Shown here: positions 1-8,859 of the stretch, piece after piece
How positions within the stretch are numbered: position 1 is the first letter of the stretch
Layout of the letters: each line of letters begins with the position of its first letter
Assembly: GCA_963722415.1 (NCBI GenBank)
Contig: CAVRNI010000039.1
Location: 248,001-312,000, forward strand
Reading direction: 5' to 3'
DNA: 64,000 bases
Origin: JALOLG01 sp963722415
GTDB lineage: Bacteria > Actinomycetota > Acidimicrobiia > Acidimicrobiales > Ilumatobacteraceae
Made by a program: the position numbers and the translations under genes
Notes under the pieces: model-generated
What the model was told of the DNA's origin: nothing
What the model saw: the letters and a program-made list of their open reading frames with translations, nothing else
Database searches by the model: none

Positions 1-707
1 ACGTGGTGATGATCCCCAAGGTCGAAGGGCCAGAGGACATCCACTACGTCGACCGGCTGCTCGCCCAACTCGAGGCCAAGGCCGGGCTCACCGAACCGCT
101 CCTCGTGCACGCGATCCTCGAGACCGCGACCGGGGTCAACAACGTCGAGCAGATCTGCATGGCCTCACCCCGGATGCAGGGCCTGTCGCTCGGCCCGGCC
201 GATCTCGCCGCCAACCGGCGCATGAAGACCACACGGGTCGGTGGCGGCCATCCCGACTACCTCGTGCGCGAGGATCCCTCGTCCGACCAACCGGACGCGC
301 CGCGGCGGACGCACCAACAGGATCTCTGGCACTACACCATCTCGCGCATGGTCGACGCGTGCGTCTCGGCAGGGATCCTTCCGTACTACGGACCGTTCGG
401 CGACATCGCCGACACCGTCGCCTGCGAAGACCAGTTCCGCAACGCCTACCTCCTGGGCTGCGTCGGAGCGTGGAGCCTGCACCCCGTGCAGATCGAGATC
501 GCCAAGCGGGTGTTCACGCCCCGCCCATCCGATGTCGCCCAGGCCCAACGCGTCATCGACGCGATGGGCGACGGGACCGGGGCGATCATGCTCGACGGCA
601 AGATGGAGGACGACGCGTCGGTCAAGCAGTGCCACGTCGTGGTCGAGCTCGCCCGTCAACTGGCGGCACGCGATCCTGAGCTCGCAACGGTCTACGGGTT
701 CGCGTGA
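1..707 (+). CDS. HpcH/HpaI aldolase / malyl-CoA lyase-like protein (5' partial)
   Basis: The reading frame is open from the first base, so the N-terminus lies upstream of the window. The visible 234 residues match the CitE/HpcH superfamily of TIM-barrel lyases that cleave CoA thioesters such as malyl-CoA, beta-methylmalyl-CoA or citramalyl-CoA. Family signs are the barrel segment with HAILETATGVNNVEQI, then LSLGPADLAANRR, then a C-terminal GAWSLHPVQIEIAKRVF stretch close to the malyl-CoA lyase type. The internal insertion around residues 80-110 is also typical of that longer type. It overlaps the next lyase gene by four bases, so the two are probably translated together. The exact CoA substrate cannot be told from sequence. 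Confidence 0.8.
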   Translation, partial: VVMIPKVEGPEDIHYVDRLLAQLEAKAGLTEPLLVHAILETATGVNNVEQICMASPRMQGLSLGPADLAANRRMKTTRVGGGHPDYLVREDPSSDQPDAPRRTHQQDLWHYTISRMVDACVSAGILPYYGPFGDIADTVACEDQFRNAYLLGCVGAWSLHPVQIEIAKRVFTPRPSDVAQAQRVIDAMGDGTGAIMLDGKMEDDASVKQCHVVVELARQLAARDPELATVYGFA

Positions 708-1576
708 CGATGACGGACCACCGGCCGCGACGCTCGGTGCTGTACATGCCGGCCGCCAACGAGCGCGCCCTCGAGAAGGCCAAGACGATCCCCGCCGACG
801 CGCTGATCTTCGACCTCGAGGACGCCGTCGCCCCCGACGCCAAGCCGGGGGCCCGCGTGCAGGCGTGCGCAGCGGCGAAATCGGGCGCCTACGGCCGTCG
901 TGAGATCACGATCCGATGCAACGGCCTCGACACGGTGTGGGGGGCCGACGACATCCGGGCCGCGGCGGTGTCCGGCGCTGCCGCAGTGGTGATCCCCAAG
1001 GTCGGTTCGACCCGCGACCTCGCGGCTGTTTCGGCCGAGCTGGTGGCCGCCGGCGCGCCGGCGGCGATGCGGATCTGGGCGATGATCGAGACGCCGACCG
1101 CCGTGCTCGACGTGCGCGCGATCGCGGCTCACCACCGCGTCGGCGCGCTGGTGATGGGCACCAACGACCTCGCCAAGGAACTTCGCGCGCAACAGGTCGC
1201 AGGTCGAGCACCGCTCGTGCCATACCTCGCGGCGGCGTTGCTGGCCGCACGCGAGGCGGGCAAGGTCATCCTCGACGGCGTGTACAACGACGTGCAGGAC
1301 GCGGAGGGCTTTCGGCGCGAGTGCGAGCACGGCTTCGAGCTGGGCTTCGACGGCAAGACACTGATCCACCCGGGGCAGGTCGACATCGCCAACGACGTGT
1401 GGGCGCCCGACGAGGACGAGATCGCGTACGCCCGGCGGGTCATCGAAGCGTTCGAGGCGGCGATGTCCGAAGGCCGCGGGGTGATCACCGTCGACGGTCG
1501 GATGATCGAGAACCTGCACGTCGACAACGCGCGGCGCACGATCGCCGTCGCCGAAGCGATCAACGGGCTCGACTGA
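704..1576 (+). CDS. CoA ester lyase (CitE-like)
   Basis: A 290-aa protein of the CitE family (citryl/malyl/citramalyl-CoA lyases). It starts with RRSVLYMPAANERALEKA, followed by the acidic metal-site segment DLEDAVAPDAK and the barrel motifs WAMIETPTAVLDV and MGTNDLAKELR. The C-terminal KTLIHPGQVDIAN is the usual CoA-side motif. GTG at 704 overlaps the preceding stop as GTGA, the junction type used repeatedly here; ATG at 710 is the alternative. With the upstream lyase it may process branched or dicarboxylic CoA esters, but neither substrate nor pathway is proven. Confidence 0.85.
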   Translation: MTMTDHRPRRSVLYMPAANERALEKAKTIPADALIFDLEDAVAPDAKPGARVQACAAAKSGAYGRREITIRCNGLDTVWGADDIRAAAVSGAAAVVIPKVGSTRDLAAVSAELVAAGAPAAMRIWAMIETPTAVLDVRAIAAHHRVGALVMGTNDLAKELRAQQVAGRAPLVPYLAAALLAAREAGKVILDGVYNDVQDAEGFRRECEHGFELGFDGKTLIHPGQVDIANDVWAPDEDEIAYARRVIEAFEAAMSEGRGVITVDGRMIENLHVDNARRTIAVAEAINGLD

Positions 1577-1588
1577 GCCGATTCGCAG

Positions 1589-2821
1589 TCAGCGGTTGAG
1601 GAGCACCGGCACGCAGCGCGGCCCGCGCACCTGTCCGCCGACCCAGGTGGTCTCGCGGTTCGGGTCGACCACGTAGTTCGGGAACGCCGACAGCCACTCC
1701 TGCAACGCCACGAGCAGTTCGAGCCTGGCCAGGTTCGACCCGACGCAGCGGTGCACGCCGAGGCCGAACGCGGCGTGCCGGTTGATCTCGCGATCGATCA
1801 CGAACTCGTCCGCCCGCTCGAACATGGCCGGGTCGCGGTTGGCCGCCGGAAACGTGAGCAGCACCTGCTCCCCCCGCCGGACCGGGCATCCGCCCACTTC
1901 GGTGTCGGCGACGACCTGACGCGCCATCGTCACCGGCGAATAGAAGCGCAGCACCTCCTCGGTCGCCATCCGCCAGAGCGGATCGTCGAACGCCAGTCCC
2001 GTCAACCGATCGCGGTCGTGCACGTTGGTGCCGAAGTGCCACAGCCCGGACCCGATCGCACTCCACGTCGTGTCGATGCCGGCGAGGATCATCAGCGACA
2101 GATAGCCGCGTTGCAGCTCGCGCGACACGGGCTGTCCGTCGATCTCGGCCGTGGTGACGTGCGTCGCCAGGTCGTCGGCCGGTTCGGCGACCCGGGCGTC
2201 GAGGAGTTGGTCGAAATAGTCCGCCATGTCCTGCTGGAGCTGCACCTTGGCGCGCGGGTCGACCGGCCCGAGCTGGAAGTTGCGGAAGATCCAGTCGCGG
2301 AACACGTCGGCATCGGACTCCGGCACACCGACCATGTGAGCGATGAGATGCACCGGGATGTGTTGGGAGTAGTCGCCCGCAGCGTCGGCGACGTCCGAGC
2401 CGTCGAGGCGCTCGATCAGCTCGCGGCAGTAGCGACGCGTCTCGTCCTTGAGCGGATCGACGGCCTTGGGACTGAAGGCCGGCAGGAGGAGACGGCGATG
2501 CTCGTGGTGCTCGGGCGGGTCGGACGTGATCGGGGGCGCCGGACGGACCGGCGAGTCGGGGTGCGACACCGAGACCCGGAACGACGAGAAGTGCTCGGTG
2601 TCGTAGGCCACCTCGGAGATCGCGTCATAGCCGATCGGCATCCAGGCCCGGCCGTAGCGCTCGGTGAACGCGACGTCGCATCCGGCGTCGCGCAACGACT
2701 GCCAGATCTCGGGTGCCTCCGCCCCCCACGCCGGGTCGAGCCAGTCCCAATCGCCAGCCCAGTCGGTGACCGGTCGGCGCACCATTTGATCGTCGGTGTG
2801 ATCGTCGGTGTCGTACGCCAT
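1589..2821 (-). CDS. cytochrome P450
   Basis: A 410-aa heme monooxygenase of the soluble bacterial P450 type. The three hallmark segments are in order: I-helix AGIDTTWSAIG, K-helix ExxR as EEVLR, and the heme-thiolate loop FGLGVHRCVGSNLARLE whose Cys is the axial ligand. The C-terminus ends with the usual hydrophobic strand. The open frame continues upstream on the minus strand, but the ATG at 2821 gives a normal P450 N-terminus, and the sequence before it looks non-coding. No ferredoxin or reductase gene is adjacent, so the redox partner must lie elsewhere. The substrate is unknown. Its stop lies 12 bp from the convergent CitE-like gene. Confidence 0.92.
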   Translation of the reverse strand: MAYDTDDHTDDQMVRRPVTDWAGDWDWLDPAWGAEAPEIWQSLRDAGCDVAFTERYGRAWMPIGYDAISEVAYDTEHFSSFRVSVSHPDSPVRPAPPITSDPPEHHEHRRLLLPAFSPKAVDPLKDETRRYCRELIERLDGSDVADAAGDYSQHIPVHLIAHMVGVPESDADVFRDWIFRNFQLGPVDPRAKVQLQQDMADYFDQLLDARVAEPADDLATHVTTAEIDGQPVSRELQRGYLSLMILAGIDTTWSAIGSGLWHFGTNVHDRDRLTGLAFDDPLWRMATEEVLRFYSPVTMARQVVADTEVGGCPVRRGEQVLLTFPAANRDPAMFERADEFVIDREINRHAAFGLGVHRCVGSNLARLELLVALQEWLSAFPNYVVDPNRETTWVGGQVRGPRCVPVLLNR

Positions 2822-2871
2822 CGATTCCCCTTGTCGGGCAATCAGCGTAGGCGGTGGCCGTTCGCTCGACG

Positions 2872-3792
2872 TCAGCGTCCGCCGGGGAGCATCCCGGAGC
2901 CGACGATCGAGCTGATCGGTGGCCGCGTGGCGAGATTCAGCTCGCGATGTTCGCCCCCGGCGCGGATCAGGTCGACCATGCCGGACGACGGATCGAGGCC
3001 GGCCCAGCGCAAACCGGTGACGAGCACCTCGGCCGCCTGCAGGGCGAGCTGTTCGAGCTGATGGTGCCGGTGCCGCCGCTCGCCGAGGTCGACCTCGGCG
3101 ATCGCCTCCACGCCGTGGCGCTTGGCGATCTCGAGCAGCAGGGCGAGCTCGACGCCCCATCCCTGCACGAATGGGATGTCCTCGAGCACCGCCCGCCGAC
3201 CGGCCATCTCACCGGCGAGCGGTTGGGCGATCGCGGCGAGACGCGGCTCGATGAGCGAGAGCAGCGGGCGGGCGACGAGCTCGGTGGTCCGCCCGCCGCC
3301 ACCTTGGTCGTCGGGCCGGTGGTAGCGAGCCTTCACGAAGGCCAGCTCGGGCCGGACCAGCAACGGCACCACGAGGCGGACGATCCAACTCGGTTCGAGC
3401 GTGGTCACATCGCCGTCGCACCACACGACGATGTCGCCGCTCGACGCCAACAGGCTCGTCCACATCGCGTTGCCCTTGCCGTGGCCGGGGCCGACGGAGG
3501 CGTGGATCGAGTCGATCGACACGACCCGTGCTCCCGCGTCGGCGGCCCGCCGAGCGGTGTCGTCGGACGACCGGTCATCGAGCACGACGATCTCGTCGAT
3601 CAGGCCGGTGGGGCCGGTCAGCTCGTCGCGAATGGTGTCGACGATGTGGCCGATCGTGAGCCCCTCGTTCAACGCCGGGATGCACACCGAGATCGTCGAG
3701 TCGGCCTTGAGCGCGAGCGCTTCGTCCAGGGTCCAGGCGGCGGCGGGGAACAGGAAGTCGCCGGACGCGGACTCACGAATGGTCGCGCTCAC
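2872..3792 (-). CDS. gpgS: glucosyl-3-phosphoglycerate synthase
   Basis: A 306-aa GT-A fold glycosyltransferase resembling GpgS (family GT81), which transfers glucose from UDP-glucose to 3-phosphoglycerate at the start of glucosylglycerate and methylglucose-lipopolysaccharide synthesis. Seen: VCIPALNEGLTIG nucleotide-binding strand, VVLDDRSSDDT, GHGKGNAMW, the metal-site variant WCDGDV, and the acceptor-side RYHRPDDQG followed by GWGVELALLLEIA and VDLGERRHRHHQ. GTG at 3792 overlaps the folK stop as GTGA. Mycobacteria also keep gpgS beside a folP paralogue, and the neighbourhood here is folP/folB-folK/gpgS. The related mannosyl-3-phosphoglycerate synthase activity cannot be excluded. Confidence 0.88.
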   Translation of the reverse strand: MSATIRESASGDFLFPAAAWTLDEALALKADSTISVCIPALNEGLTIGHIVDTIRDELTGPTGLIDEIVVLDDRSSDDTARRAADAGARVVSIDSIHASVGPGHGKGNAMWTSLLASSGDIVVWCDGDVTTLEPSWIVRLVVPLLVRPELAFVKARYHRPDDQGGGGRTTELVARPLLSLIEPRLAAIAQPLAGEMAGRRAVLEDIPFVQGWGVELALLLEIAKRHGVEAIAEVDLGERRHRHHQLEQLALQAAEVLVTGLRWAGLDPSSGMVDLIRAGGEHRELNLATRPPISSIVGSGMLPGGR

Positions 3793-4640
3793 AGCAGGTC
3801 GAGCCGTCCGAGCGACCGCAAGCCGGCCATCGTCGACGGATCGTCGTCCCAACCGGCCGGCACCCGCGTGGGGGCGATCTCGGCCAACGGCGCGAGCACG
3901 AACGCGCGGCCATCGATCCGGGGGTGCGGCACGACCAGCTCGGGGCTGTCGATGCGCACGTCGTCGTAGAACAGCACGTCGACATCGAGCGTCCGAGCCC
4001 CGTGGTGGGTCCGGCGGACACGTCCGGCGGTGATCTCGACGCGTTGGCACCGACGCATGAACGCGAACGGGTCGTCGGCCGTCTCGACGGCGATGACCAT
4101 GTTCAGGTACGGGCCCTGACCGGACGGGCCACCCACGGGCTCGGTCTCCCACACCGACGACAGCAGGACCGGCGACAGCCGGCTGACCGCGTGGCGGAGG
4201 TACGCGGCGCGGTCGCCGAGGTTCGACCCGAGCGCCACGAGTACCCGGTGTGGCCCGGCCGACGTGCTGGCCGAACGGCCGGCCTGGCTGCGCACCAGCC
4301 TGACGCCCGTGTCGTGGACCAGCAGCGGGACGGGCGGACGGAGCTTGCGCACCGCGACCTCGACCGTTTCGACCGCCGTCCACCCGAGCACGGTGTCGGC
4401 GATGCGGCCGGCGAGTCGTTCGAGCAGCAGGTCGCGGCTCTTGGCGACGACCTCCTCGACGGCCATCGACACGGCGCCGTAGTCGACGGTCTCCTCGAGG
4501 CGGTCGCTCTCGGCGGCGCCGGACAGGTCGACCTGCATCACGAGGTCGATCTCGATCGGTTGCGTCGCCGCCCGCTCGTGGTCGAGGACTCCGACGGTCG
4601 CCATCAGACGGAGGCCGCGTACCTCGATCCGATCAGTCAT
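3789..4640 (-). CDS. folK: bifunctional dihydroneopterin aldolase / HPPK (FolB-FolK fusion)
   Basis: A 283-aa fusion covering two consecutive folate steps. Residues 1 to about 115 are FolB: GVLDHERAATQPIEIDL and the catalytic-Lys strand VEVAVRKLRPPVP. Residues about 125-283 are FolK (6-hydroxymethyl-7,8-dihydropterin pyrophosphokinase): VALGSNLGDRAAYL and the signature HGARTLDVDVLFYDD, whose acidic residues bind magnesium. ATG at 4640 was chosen because FolB begins immediately there; the upstream in-frame extension is low-complexity and lacks homology. It overlaps gpgS by four bases and is divergent from folP. The fusion is common in actinobacteria. Confidence 0.93.
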   Translation of the reverse strand: MTDRIEVRGLRLMATVGVLDHERAATQPIEIDLVMQVDLSGAAESDRLEETVDYGAVSMAVEEVVAKSRDLLLERLAGRIADTVLGWTAVETVEVAVRKLRPPVPLLVHDTGVRLVRSQAGRSASTSAGPHRVLVALGSNLGDRAAYLRHAVSRLSPVLLSSVWETEPVGGPSGQGPYLNMVIAVETADDPFAFMRRCQRVEITAGRVRRTHHGARTLDVDVLFYDDVRIDSPELVVPHPRIDGRAFVLAPLAEIAPTRVPAGWDDDPSTMAGLRSLGRLDLL

Positions 4641-4730
4641 GTCTCGTCCTTGTCGTGTTCTCTGCAGGGCATTCCTGGCGCGATTCCGAGGAGAACCGGC
4701 ACCACACACCGATCCTCGGGGGTGGCGCCG

Positions 4731-4746
4731 AAGTGTATCGACACTT
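4731..4746. promoter_or_regulatory. inverted repeat between folB-folK and folP
   Basis: A perfect inverted repeat, AAGTGT-ATCG-ACACTT, lies in the 177-bp divergent region between the folB-folK start (4640) and the folP start (4818). Its size and place suit a dimeric repressor site, but no regulator is identified and it could be chance. The rest of this intergenic region shows nothing else I recognise. Confidence 0.35.
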
Positions 4747-4817
4747 TTCGTCATCGATAGAGCGGCAACGCCGCCAGCAAGCGTGACACTCGTCTCGCGT
4801 CGTTACGCTCGCCGCCG

Positions 4818-5699
4818 ATGCTGCGGCTGCGCGATCGCACCCTGGTCGCGCCGGTTGGCGAACCGCTGATCATGGGGATCGTCAACGCCAGCCCGGAGTC
4901 GTTCTCCGACGGCGGGCTGTACGCCGGAGTCGACAACAGGTCGCGCGCGCCGAGGAGCTCACCGCCGCCGGAGCCGCGATCATCGACGTCGGGGGTGAAT
5001 CGGGGGTCACCGGCGTCGACCCGCTCGACGCCGACGAGGAGATCCGCCGTGTCGCGCCCCTCGTCGCCCGGCTCGTCGGACTCGACATGGTCGTGTCGGT
5101 CGACACGTGGAAGCCGGAGGTGGCCCGCGCCGTGCTCGCCGAGGGCGCCCACCTCATCAACGACGTGAGTGGCTTGCGCGACATCGATCTGGCCGTCGCG
5201 TGTGCCGAGAGCGGTGCCGGGATCGTGGTGATGCACACCCGGGCGGCGCCGAAGCGCAAGGAGTTCCCCCACTACGACGACGTCGTCGCCGACGTCGTCG
5301 CGTTCCTGCGGGAGCGCATGGCGAAGGTGATCGACGTGGGTGTCGACGTCGACGGCATCGTGCTCGACCCTGGCCCGGACTTCGCCAAGACACCCGCTCA
5401 GACGATCGAGGTGCTGAGCCACCTCGACGCCGTCGTCGAGCTCGGCCGGCCGGTCCTGCTGGCGATCTCGCGCAAGGACTTCATCGGTGCCCTGACGCTG
5501 CGGCGGCCGCGCGGGCGCGACGCCGGCACGCTCGCCGCGGTCGGCGACGGTGTCGACCGCGGCGCGTCGATCGTGCGCGTCCACGATGTCGCCGCCGTGC
5601 ACGACTACCTCACGGTGCGCGCCGCCCTGCGCGGCGATCGTCCGGTCGACCCGAACCTGACGCTCCCGATCGAGCTCCGCAAGGAGCCCACCGGCCTGA
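4818..5699 (+). CDS. folP: dihydropteroate synthase, frameshifted
   Basis: FolP condenses the pterin pyrophosphate made by FolK with p-aminobenzoate. The N-terminus reads IMGIVNASPESFSDGGLYAG, the family signature. Near 4938 the frame is lost (GVDN, then nonsense). One base later the correct protein continues: VARAEELTAAGAAIIDVGGE, SVDTWKPEVARAVL, LINDVSGL, VVMHTRA, DPGPDFAKT and LLAISRKDF. A single missing base between 4935 and 4940 explains it. In the second frame no stop occurs until 5965, deep in the next gene, so the 3' end given here is approximate (a TGA at 5697 sits in another frame), suggesting a second indel. Folate synthesis is normally essential, so sequence error is a serious possibility. 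Confidence 0.8.
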
Positions 5700-5783
5700 C
5701 GCGTTCCGGCGGAAGGTGTCGCTCGGCCAGCGCGGTGGTACCGTCCGCACTCTCGCCGACCAGCACGCTTCATGGGGGTAGCC

Positions 5784-6341
5784 ATGTTCACTCAGCCGCT
5801 CGAGGAGGCGATCGCCTCGACCCGCTCGATCCTCGGCAACGTCACCGCCGACCAGCTCGACGACCCGACGCCGTGCGCGTCGTGGAAGGTCCGCGACGTG
5901 ATCAACCACGTGGTGGGGACACAGCACTACTTCGTGGGCGCGCTCACCGGCACGACCCCAGCTGAGGGCGACCCGGCATCGGGCGATTACGTGGCGGCGT
6001 TCGACGAGGCGACCGGCGACTTGTTGGCGGCATTTCAGGCCGACGGAGTTGCCGACAGGTTGATCACCCTGCCGTTCGGCGAGATCCCCGGTGCAGCCGT
6101 CGCCGGGATCGTGGCGACCGACACCTTCACGCACGGATGGGACCTGGCGCGGGCGACGGGCCAGCCGACCGACCTGGCTCCCGACCTCGCGGCGGACCTG
6201 CTCGCCACCGCCGAGCAGAACATCCCAGACGCGATTCCGGGGGCCCGACGGCGAAGGCACTGTTCGGCCCGACAGCAGGAGGCGCCCGCCGACGCCACCA
6301 ACGCCGACCGGCTCGCCGCCTTCCTCGGACGGCCGATCTGA
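5784..6341 (+). CDS. TIGR03086 family metal-binding protein (DinB-like)
   Basis: A 185-aa four-helix protein of the mycothiol-dependent maleylpyruvate isomerase/DinB superfamily, subgroup TIGR03086. Typical parts are the N-terminal helix LDDPTPCASWKVRDVINHV with metal-type His, then ATDTFTHGWDLARATG, and the end DATNADRLAAFLGR. ATG 5784 is preferred over 5772 because a GGGGG ribosome-binding stretch lies just before it. Residues 152-168 look scrambled: family-like pieces (GPDG, then KALFGP, then QEAPADA) appear in three successive frames between 6240 and 6280, so closely spaced compensating indels are likely. The reaction is unknown. Confidence 0.75.
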   Translation: MFTQPLEEAIASTRSILGNVTADQLDDPTPCASWKVRDVINHVVGTQHYFVGALTGTTPAEGDPASGDYVAAFDEATGDLLAAFQADGVADRLITLPFGEIPGAAVAGIVATDTFTHGWDLARATGQPTDLAPDLAADLLATAEQNIPDAIPGARRRRHCSARQQEAPADATNADRLAAFLGRPI

Positions 6342-6365
6342 TGTCCAAATCTGATGTGGAGTCTG

Positions 6366-6794
6366 ATGGCGGCACGACGCACCGTCAACGAGATGGTCGC
6401 CGAGGCCAAGGCACGCATCGAGGAGCTGTCGGTCGACGAGCTGCAGGCAGAGCTCGAAGGCGGCGACGTCAAGCTCGTCGACATCCGCGACTTCCGCGAA
6501 CGGGTCGATCGCGGAACCATCCCGGACGCCATCTCGGCACCACGCGGCATGCTCGAGTTCTGGTTCTGCCACGACAGCAAGTACTTCCGGGGCGGCTTCG
6601 AGCACGACGACCGCATCGTGGTGTACTGCGCCGGCGGCGGCCGCTCGGCCCTCGCCGCCGATGTGCTCGGCGAGCTCGGCTACACCAACGTCGCCCACCT
6701 GACGGTCGGCTTCAACGGCTGGGCCGAGGCCGGCGGCGCCGTCGCCGAGGCCCCGGAAGCGGCCGACTGGACCCGCACCAAGCGCAACTCATGA
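6366..6794 (+). CDS. rhodanese-like domain protein
   Basis: A 142-aa single-domain rhodanese (sulfurtransferase/phosphatase fold). The first half carries VKLVDIRDFRERVDRGTIPDA, the CH2A-type motif. The active-site loop is VVYCAGGGRSALAADVL with the persulfide-forming Cys near residue 86. ATG 6366 removes an unlikely four-residue extension. It follows the TIGR03086 gene by 24 bp and is probably cotranscribed. Its TGA stop lies inside the left arm of the 47-bp palindrome at 6786-6832. The sulfur donor and acceptor are unknown. Confidence 0.88.
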   Translation: MAARRTVNEMVAEAKARIEELSVDELQAELEGGDVKLVDIRDFRERVDRGTIPDAISAPRGMLEFWFCHDSKYFRGGFEHDDRIVVYCAGGGRSALAADVLGELGYTNVAHLTVGFNGWAEAGGAVAEAPEAADWTRTKRNS

Positions 6795-6832
6795 AGTTTC
6801 GGCGCTCCCACGACGCCGAAACTTCACGAGAT
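6786..6832. repeat. 47-bp palindromic element, copy 1
   Basis: Arms contain GAAGTTTCGGCG and its complement around a 9-nt loop (6805-6813); the right arm is the full 19-nt form ending in CACGAGAT, and the left outer part has two mismatches. It fills the gap between the convergent rhodanese and SDR genes, and both stop codons touch it, so it probably works as a bidirectional transcription terminator. The same element recurs at 12399-12445 and 37392-37436. Confidence 0.85.
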
Positions 6833-7704
6833 CAGTCGGTGAGGCGGCGGTAGCGGGCCGCCTTGCCGGTGTTCCCCCATGCGAACCCGACGAGCTGGTT
6901 CAGGTACTTCAACCGGTCGCCGCGCTGGGTGAGGCGCGGCCCGGCCGCCGTCAACGCGCCGTCGGCGACGATGTGGGCGCCCGACACGAACCGGCTGTCG
7001 TCCGACGCCAACCACGTCGCCACCCCCGCGATGTCGGACGGTTCGCCGCGGTCGGGCCACGGTTGGAGCTCCTCGCGCCACTGGTCAGCCGCTTCTGGGT
7101 CACCGCGGTGCAGCAGATCGGTGTACACCGCGCCCGGGCAGATCGCGTTGACGCGGATCCGGTGCGGGGCGAGCTCGACGGCCGCCGACTGGGTGAGGTT
7201 GATCACCGCCGCCTTGGCCGCCGAGTACGCCTGCGGGCCGCCTCCCCCACTCAGCCCGGCGACCGATGCGGTGCTGATGATCGAACCGCCGTCGCCCTGG
7301 GCGATCATCACCCGCGCCGAATACTTGATGCCGAGGAACACCGACCGGGTGTTGACGGCGAACGTCGCGTCCCAGTCGTCGACCTCGAGCTCGGTGATCG
7401 GACCGAACGCGCCACCGATGCCGGCGTTGTTGAACATCACGTCGAGCCGGCCGAACGACTCGACCGCCAGCGTGACCAGCGCCTCGACGTCGGGTTCGAT
7501 CGACACGTCGGTGGTCGAGAACTTCACTCGATCGGCGACACCGTCGGCATCGGCCGCGGCGAGCAACGCGGCACCGCGATCGGCGTTGAGGTCGCCGACG
7601 ACGACGCGGGCTCCCTCGGCGAGGAATCGCTCCACCGTGGCGAGCCCCATCCCGGCGGCACCGCCGGTGACGACGGCAACGCGATCTGCGAACCGATCCG
7701 GCAC
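6832..7704 (-). CDS. SDR family oxidoreductase
   Basis: A 290-aa classical short-chain dehydrogenase/reductase. It shows the dinucleotide-binding TGGAAGMG near residue 14, the acidic residue VVGDLN that favours NAD(H), the structural NNAGIGG, catalytic Ser in ISTASVAG, and the YSAAK catalytic pair. The C-terminus extends about 35 residues past the usual fold and ends KAARYRRLTD. The start is GTG. It is 9 bp downstream of the nitronate monooxygenase gene on the same strand, so it is likely the last gene of that operon. Substrate not assignable. Confidence 0.9.
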   Translation of the reverse strand: MPDRFADRVAVVTGGAAGMGLATVERFLAEGARVVVGDLNADRGAALLAAADADGVADRVKFSTTDVSIEPDVEALVTLAVESFGRLDVMFNNAGIGGAFGPITELEVDDWDATFAVNTRSVFLGIKYSARVMIAQGDGGSIISTASVAGLSGGGGPQAYSAAKAAVINLTQSAAVELAPHRIRVNAICPGAVYTDLLHRGDPEAADQWREELQPWPDRGEPSDIAGVATWLASDDSRFVSGAHIVADGALTAAGPRLTQRGDRLKYLNQLVGFAWGNTGKAARYRRLTD

Positions 7705-7713
7705 GACGCCCAG

Positions 7714-8859
7714 TCAGGTCTCGAGCTGGCGGGCCAGCGCCTCGACGGACTCGATGAACTCCTCGATCATCTCGTACACCACGTGGGCGGCCGGTTTGGA
7801 GACGTTCATCGCGCCGACGATCTGGCCGACGAAGTAGTTGGCGAGCTTCTCGGCGCCGGATCCGGCCCGGTGCGCCGACCGGTCGATGCGGATGATGGCG
7901 TCGTTGATGAGGACCGGCTGCATGGGCATGCCGAGCGGCTCCGGCGTGGCGGGGTTCTCCCACTCGTCGGTCCATGCCGACCTCAACTGGCGGGCGTGCT
8001 TGCCGGTGCGGGATCGCGAGCGGATCGTGTCGGCCGACGTGGCGGCGAGGAACTTCTGCTTCACGACGGGGTGGGTCTCGGCCTCCTCGGTCGTCAGCCA
8101 CACCGAGCCGCACCACACACCTTGCGCACCGAGCGCCATCGCCGCGGCCATCTGCCGCCCCCGGCCGATCCCGCCCGCGCCGAGCACCGGCACGGGCGCC
8201 ACGGCGTCGACGATCTCGGGGATCAACACCATCGTGCCGATCTCACCGGTGTGACCGCCGGCCTCGTAGCCCTGGGCGACGATCACGTCGACGCCCGCGT
8301 TGACGTGGCGCTCGGCGTGCTGCGCCTTCCCGGCCAGCGCCCCGACGAGGCGGCCCTCCTCCTTGACGCGCTCGATCATGTGGGCCGGCGGTGGACCGAG
8401 GGCGTTGACGACGAGCGCACTGCGGTGGGCGAGTGCGATCTCGAGGTTCGGCGCCGCGCTCTCCTCCGAGAACGGCGCGGCCTGATCGCCACGGCCGCCA
8501 CCGAACCCATGACCCTTGTCGTCGGCGGGCAGGTCGGGAACGTCGTAGCGACGGAGGATGTCGTCGACGAACGCGATGTGCTCGGGCGGGATCAGCGCCC
8601 GGACGTCGTCGAGCGTGAACTCGGCGGCGTCGGATCCGGTGTACTTGGCCGGCACGATGAGATCGACTCCGTAGGGTCGATCGCCGATCTCCTCCTCGAT
8701 CCAGTCGAGGTCGATCTCGAGCTGGCGTTGTGAGTGCGCCACTGCGCCGAGGACGCCCATGCCGCCGGCCTTCGACACCGCCGCCACGACGTCACGACAA
8801 TGGCTGAAGGCAAGGATCGGCACATCGATGCCGAACATGTCGGTGATCGCAGTCTTCAT
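7714..8859 (-). CDS. nitronate monooxygenase family flavoprotein
   Basis: A 381-aa FMN-dependent TIM-barrel protein of the nitronate monooxygenase (2-nitropropane dioxygenase) superfamily. Seen: the N-terminal strand VPILAFSHCRDVVAAVSKAG, AQGYEAGGHTGEIGT and the FMN-phosphate loop LGAGGIGRGRQMAAAM followed by GVWCGSVWL. Many family members in CoA-degradation clusters are annotated this way without proof that nitronates are the substrate; a role as an enoyl- or unsaturated-lipid flavoenzyme is possible. ATG 8859 overlaps the stop of the acyl-CoA dehydrogenase by four bases, showing translational coupling. Confidence 0.87.
   Translation of the reverse strand: MKTAITDMFGIDVPILAFSHCRDVVAAVSKAGGMGVLGAVAHSQRQLEIDLDWIEEEIGDRPYGVDLIVPAKYTGSDAAEFTLDDVRALIPPEHIAFVDDILRRYDVPDLPADDKGHGFGGGRGDQAAPFSEESAAPNLEIALAHRSALVVNALGPPPAHMIERVKEEGRLVGALAGKAQHAERHVNAGVDVIVAQGYEAGGHTGEIGTMVLIPEIVDAVAPVPVLGAGGIGRGRQMAAAMALGAQGVWCGSVWLTTEEAETHPVVKQKFLAATSADTIRSRSRTGKHARQLRSAWTDEWENPATPEPLGMPMQPVLINDAIIRIDRSAHRAGSGAEKLANYFVGQIVGAMNVSKPAAHVVYEMIEEFIESVEALARQLET

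Noticed and set aside
1751..3061. Long plus-strand open frame opposite the P450 gene, and similar ones at 2854-3969, 8433-9051, 9057-10313 and 10271-12847
   Set aside because: These are antisense shadows with Arg/His/Asp-rich random-like sequence and no motifs.
1589..4640. Biosynthetic gene cluster around the P450
   Set aside because: Neighbours are primary-metabolism genes (gpgS, folate); there is no polyketide, peptide or terpene synthase.
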